A DNA stretch of 64,000 bases from Stentor coeruleus. Lineage: Eukaryota; Ciliophora; Heterotrichea; Heterotrichida; Stentoridae. The notes below the pieces were generated by a model, which was not told the origin of the DNA, ran no database searches, and was given only the letters and a program-made list of their open reading frames with translations. The stretch lies in contig MPUH01000279.1 of assembly GCA_001970955.1 (NCBI GenBank), positions 1-64,000 on the forward strand, given 5' to 3'. Below are positions 62,122 to 64,000 of this stretch, piece after piece (position 1 is the first letter of the stretch; each line of letters begins with the position of its first letter). Position numbers and translations under genes: made by a program.

Positions 62122-63531
62122 ATGATGGAAGGAGAAGTAATAAATTTCAAAAGGCCATATGTTTTATCATCAACTAGAACAAGGGTAATGCAGAGTTTGA
62201 AAAAAGACCCTTTGATATTAACCCCATTTGATATACCAAAAGCAAATCGCAAAGCATTAATAAAATTTGAGGCTCCTATACCCCTTGATAAGAAATCCAT
62301 AGTTATACCATTAAATCCAACTAACATAAAAGCTTCACCATGTACCAACTCGCCTAAATCCAGTCCTCATAAATCTCATCACTCAAGAACTTCAAGTCAG
62401 CAAATACAAATTTCATCTTTTATCCAAACTAAGAAAATGACCCCTTCCGAAGTCCTTACAAATTTTCCATATCATCTAACAGACTTCGAAAAAAATGAAA
62501 TTAAAAACTATAATTTTTCATACTTTATTGGACAAGATGCTGTTAAACAAAAATCAATTTTCACTGATGCATCAGGGAATTATATCATAAAACCAAAAGA
62601 TCATATATTTTACCGATATGAAATAATCCAACTATTAGGTTCAGGGTCATATAGTCAAGTATTAAAATGTTATGACCACAAAAAAAATCAACATGTCGCT
62701 ATAAAAATTCTAAAATTACAACCTAAATATCGAGAATCAGGAGAAATCGAATACAACATTCTTAATTTACTTAACAACAATACAAAAAACGAAACAAATA
62801 TTATAAAAGTATATAAAAAACTAGTATTCAGAAAACATTTAATTATCGTATCTGAACTATTACATCAAAATTTGTACCAGTTTATTGAAAGTTATGACTT
62901 CAAACCTATCAACATAAATATCGTCAAAAGAATCACAACACAATTACTTATTGCCCTTAATCATATACATTCAAATAATATTATCCATTGTGATTTAAAC
63001 CCAGAAAATATTTTATTAAAAAACTCAAACAAATCAAGTATACGCGTTATCGATTTTTGTAATGCTTGTTTTAAGAATTATTATCCTAATAATTGTATTC
63101 AAAGTCTATATTACAGTGCTCCAGAAAAACTTTTTAAACTTGATTATGATGAGAAAATCGATATATGGTCTTTAGGGTGTATTGTTTATGAATTAATAAC
63201 AGGAGCTGTGCTTTTTAATGGAAAAAATGAACACGAGCAGATGATTAAAATTGTTTCGGTTATTGGGTTTCCATCACTTCCTGTTATTGATAAGATAAAG
63301 AAAAAATATAAAGATTTTAATATACAGGCGTTTAAAGGAATTCCTAAAGTTAGTTTGCGTAAGATATTGACGAATTATGATATAAATATTGTAGAATTTA
63401 TTGAAGACTGTTTGAATTGGGATTATGAGGTAAGGATATCAGCAAGTGAAGGGTTGAGGAGCTCTTGGATTAAGGGGCATCGTCGAAGTTTATCGGAAAC
63501 ACCTCGGATGATAAATAATATTTTAATGTAA
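62122..63531 (+). CDS. DYRK-like kinase with degenerate catalytic motifs
   Basis: 469 residues. It has the DYRK layout: disordered N-terminus, DH-box-like segment about 106-138 (TPSEVLTNFPYHL...), and kinase domain about 165-460. K195 and E210 are kept, and so are the catalytic D291 and the metal-binding D311. However, HCDLKPEN is HCDLNPEN (K to N at 293), DFG is DFC (C313), the loop tyrosine before IQS is C325, and SRYYRAPE is SLYYSAPE. DYRKs need the loop tyrosine for maturation, so this protein is probably weakly active or a pseudokinase; inference. It is a paralogue of the kinase at 17388-18755 by the shared DH box and C-terminus (RISASEGL). Confidence 0.88.
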   Translation: MMEGEVINFKRPYVLSSTRTRVMQSLKKDPLILTPFDIPKANRKALIKFEAPIPLDKKSIVIPLNPTNIKASPCTNSPKSSPHKSHHSRTSSQQIQISSFIQTKKMTPSEVLTNFPYHLTDFEKNEIKNYNFSYFIGQDAVKQKSIFTDASGNYIIKPKDHIFYRYEIIQLLGSGSYSQVLKCYDHKKNQHVAIKILKLQPKYRESGEIEYNILNLLNNNTKNETNIIKVYKKLVFRKHLIIVSELLHQNLYQFIESYDFKPININIVKRITTQLLIALNHIHSNNIIHCDLNPENILLKNSNKSSIRVIDFCNACFKNYYPNNCIQSLYYSAPEKLFKLDYDEKIDIWSLGCIVYELITGAVLFNGKNEHEQMIKIVSVIGFPSLPVIDKIKKKYKDFNIQAFKGIPKVSLRKILTNYDINIVEFIEDCLNWDYEVRISASEGLRSSWIKGHRRSLSETPRMINNILM

Positions 63532-63849
63532 AGAATTGGTAATAGATTATATGAAAGAAGTTTGTATATGTGAGTTTTATAGAATATTGTGGGAATTATG
63601 ATTCGGATATAAATAGATTTTGATTATAGAAGAAATAGATAAGAAAATCAGATTTGAATATTTATTTTTTTAGGTAAAATATTGTAAAATGTGTATTTAT
63701 TATATTAACTATATTTTTTATCAAACTTTAATCCTTAATTTATAAAACATCATAATAAATCGCATTTATCAAAAAGTTTTTTTTAATAATCATAGTTTTC
63801 TTCAAATATTTTACCATAAAAAATAGTTATTTCCATATTAAAACAATCA
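63532..63849. other. Spacer
   Basis: AT-rich; the first part is G-rich as a 3' flank. No gene recognised. Confidence 0.5.
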
Positions 63850-64000
63850 TGAGCCAGAGCCCATCAAGAAATACTCTGCCGAAAATCCGAAAAATCTTAC
63901 CAAAAAACTATGTGGATATCAAATACCTCCCTAAAGCTTCCCCACTTTCTTATAGAAACTCAATGCAAGGAAAAAATCTTATCAGAAAAACAGACTCTTG
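63850..64000 (+). CDS. Start of an unknown gene, cut by the window edge
   Basis: An ATG at 63850 opens a frame of 50 codons that is still open at the last base. The peptide is basic and polar (MSQSPSRNTLPKIRKILPKN...) with no recognised motif. The base composition shifts at the ATG from the AT-rich spacer to coding-like, so I take it as a real gene start, but only the first part is visible. Confidence 0.45.

Overview
This window looks like ciliate macronuclear DNA, most probably from Stentor coeruleus or a close heterotrich. The reasons are: very AT-rich spacers around compact, mostly intronless genes; GT-AG introns of only 15 or 16 nt (nine identified, in three genes), each with an A six bases before its 3' end; the standard genetic code, with TAA, TAG and TGA all used as stops; and ciliate-style gene content (a calcium-dependent protein kinase, many kinases, basal-body and coiled-coil proteins, giant channels). 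The species name is inferred from these traits.

Layout. 1-5.7 kb: a GC-richer gene fragment of unknown identity, a 1.9 kb spacer, a three-finger C2H2 protein, an unknown lysine-rich protein and a four-helix membrane protein. 5.9-11 kb: two paralogous double-propeller WD40 genes facing each other. 11.5-18.8 kb: a macro-domain gene back to back with an ankyrin-DHHC palmitoyltransferase (four tiny introns), a coiled-coil gene, a small cysteine-containing protein back to back with a TatD nuclease, and a DYRK kinase. 19.7-26.7 kb: five tightly packed genes of alternating orientation (N-terminal beta domain plus coiled coil, CEP164-like WW/coiled coil, 7TM receptor-like protein, NOC4 and a FAM136-like protein). 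27-34.5 kb: an EF-hand-like basic protein, ubiquitin-eL40, a very large surface glycoprotein and a small acylated protein. 35-40 kb: a CDPK and two small genes. 40.4-47.8 kb: a single-chain channel with four repeats of (6TM + cyclic-nucleotide-binding domain), and 19 bp upstream of it a NAK-family kinase. 48-56 kb: a basic small protein, mitochondrial phosphatidylglycerophosphate synthase (three introns), a coiled-coil protein and RRP12. 57-64 kb: a TPR protein, a ZnT9-like transporter (two introns), a degenerate DYRK-like kinase and the start of one more gene.

There is no operon-like functional clustering, although several divergent gene pairs share spacers of about 50-135 bp. Functional themes are signalling (four complete kinase-fold genes with CDPK, DYRK and NAK types, plus the cyclic-nucleotide channel), ribosome biogenesis (NOC4, RRP12, ubiquitin-eL40), mitochondria (PGS1, ZnT9-like, FAM136-like) and cilia/cytoskeleton (CEP164-like, coiled coils).

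The most interesting items are the four-repeat channel, whose four pore loops all lack the GYG/GFG potassium signature and differ from one another, and a strand-specific composition gradient (C over G at gene starts, G over C at gene ends) on both strands. The assembly also holds seven single-N joints and three seamless joints flanked by near-identical 41-192 bp duplications. Some of these break or distort genes and are most likely assembly artefacts.
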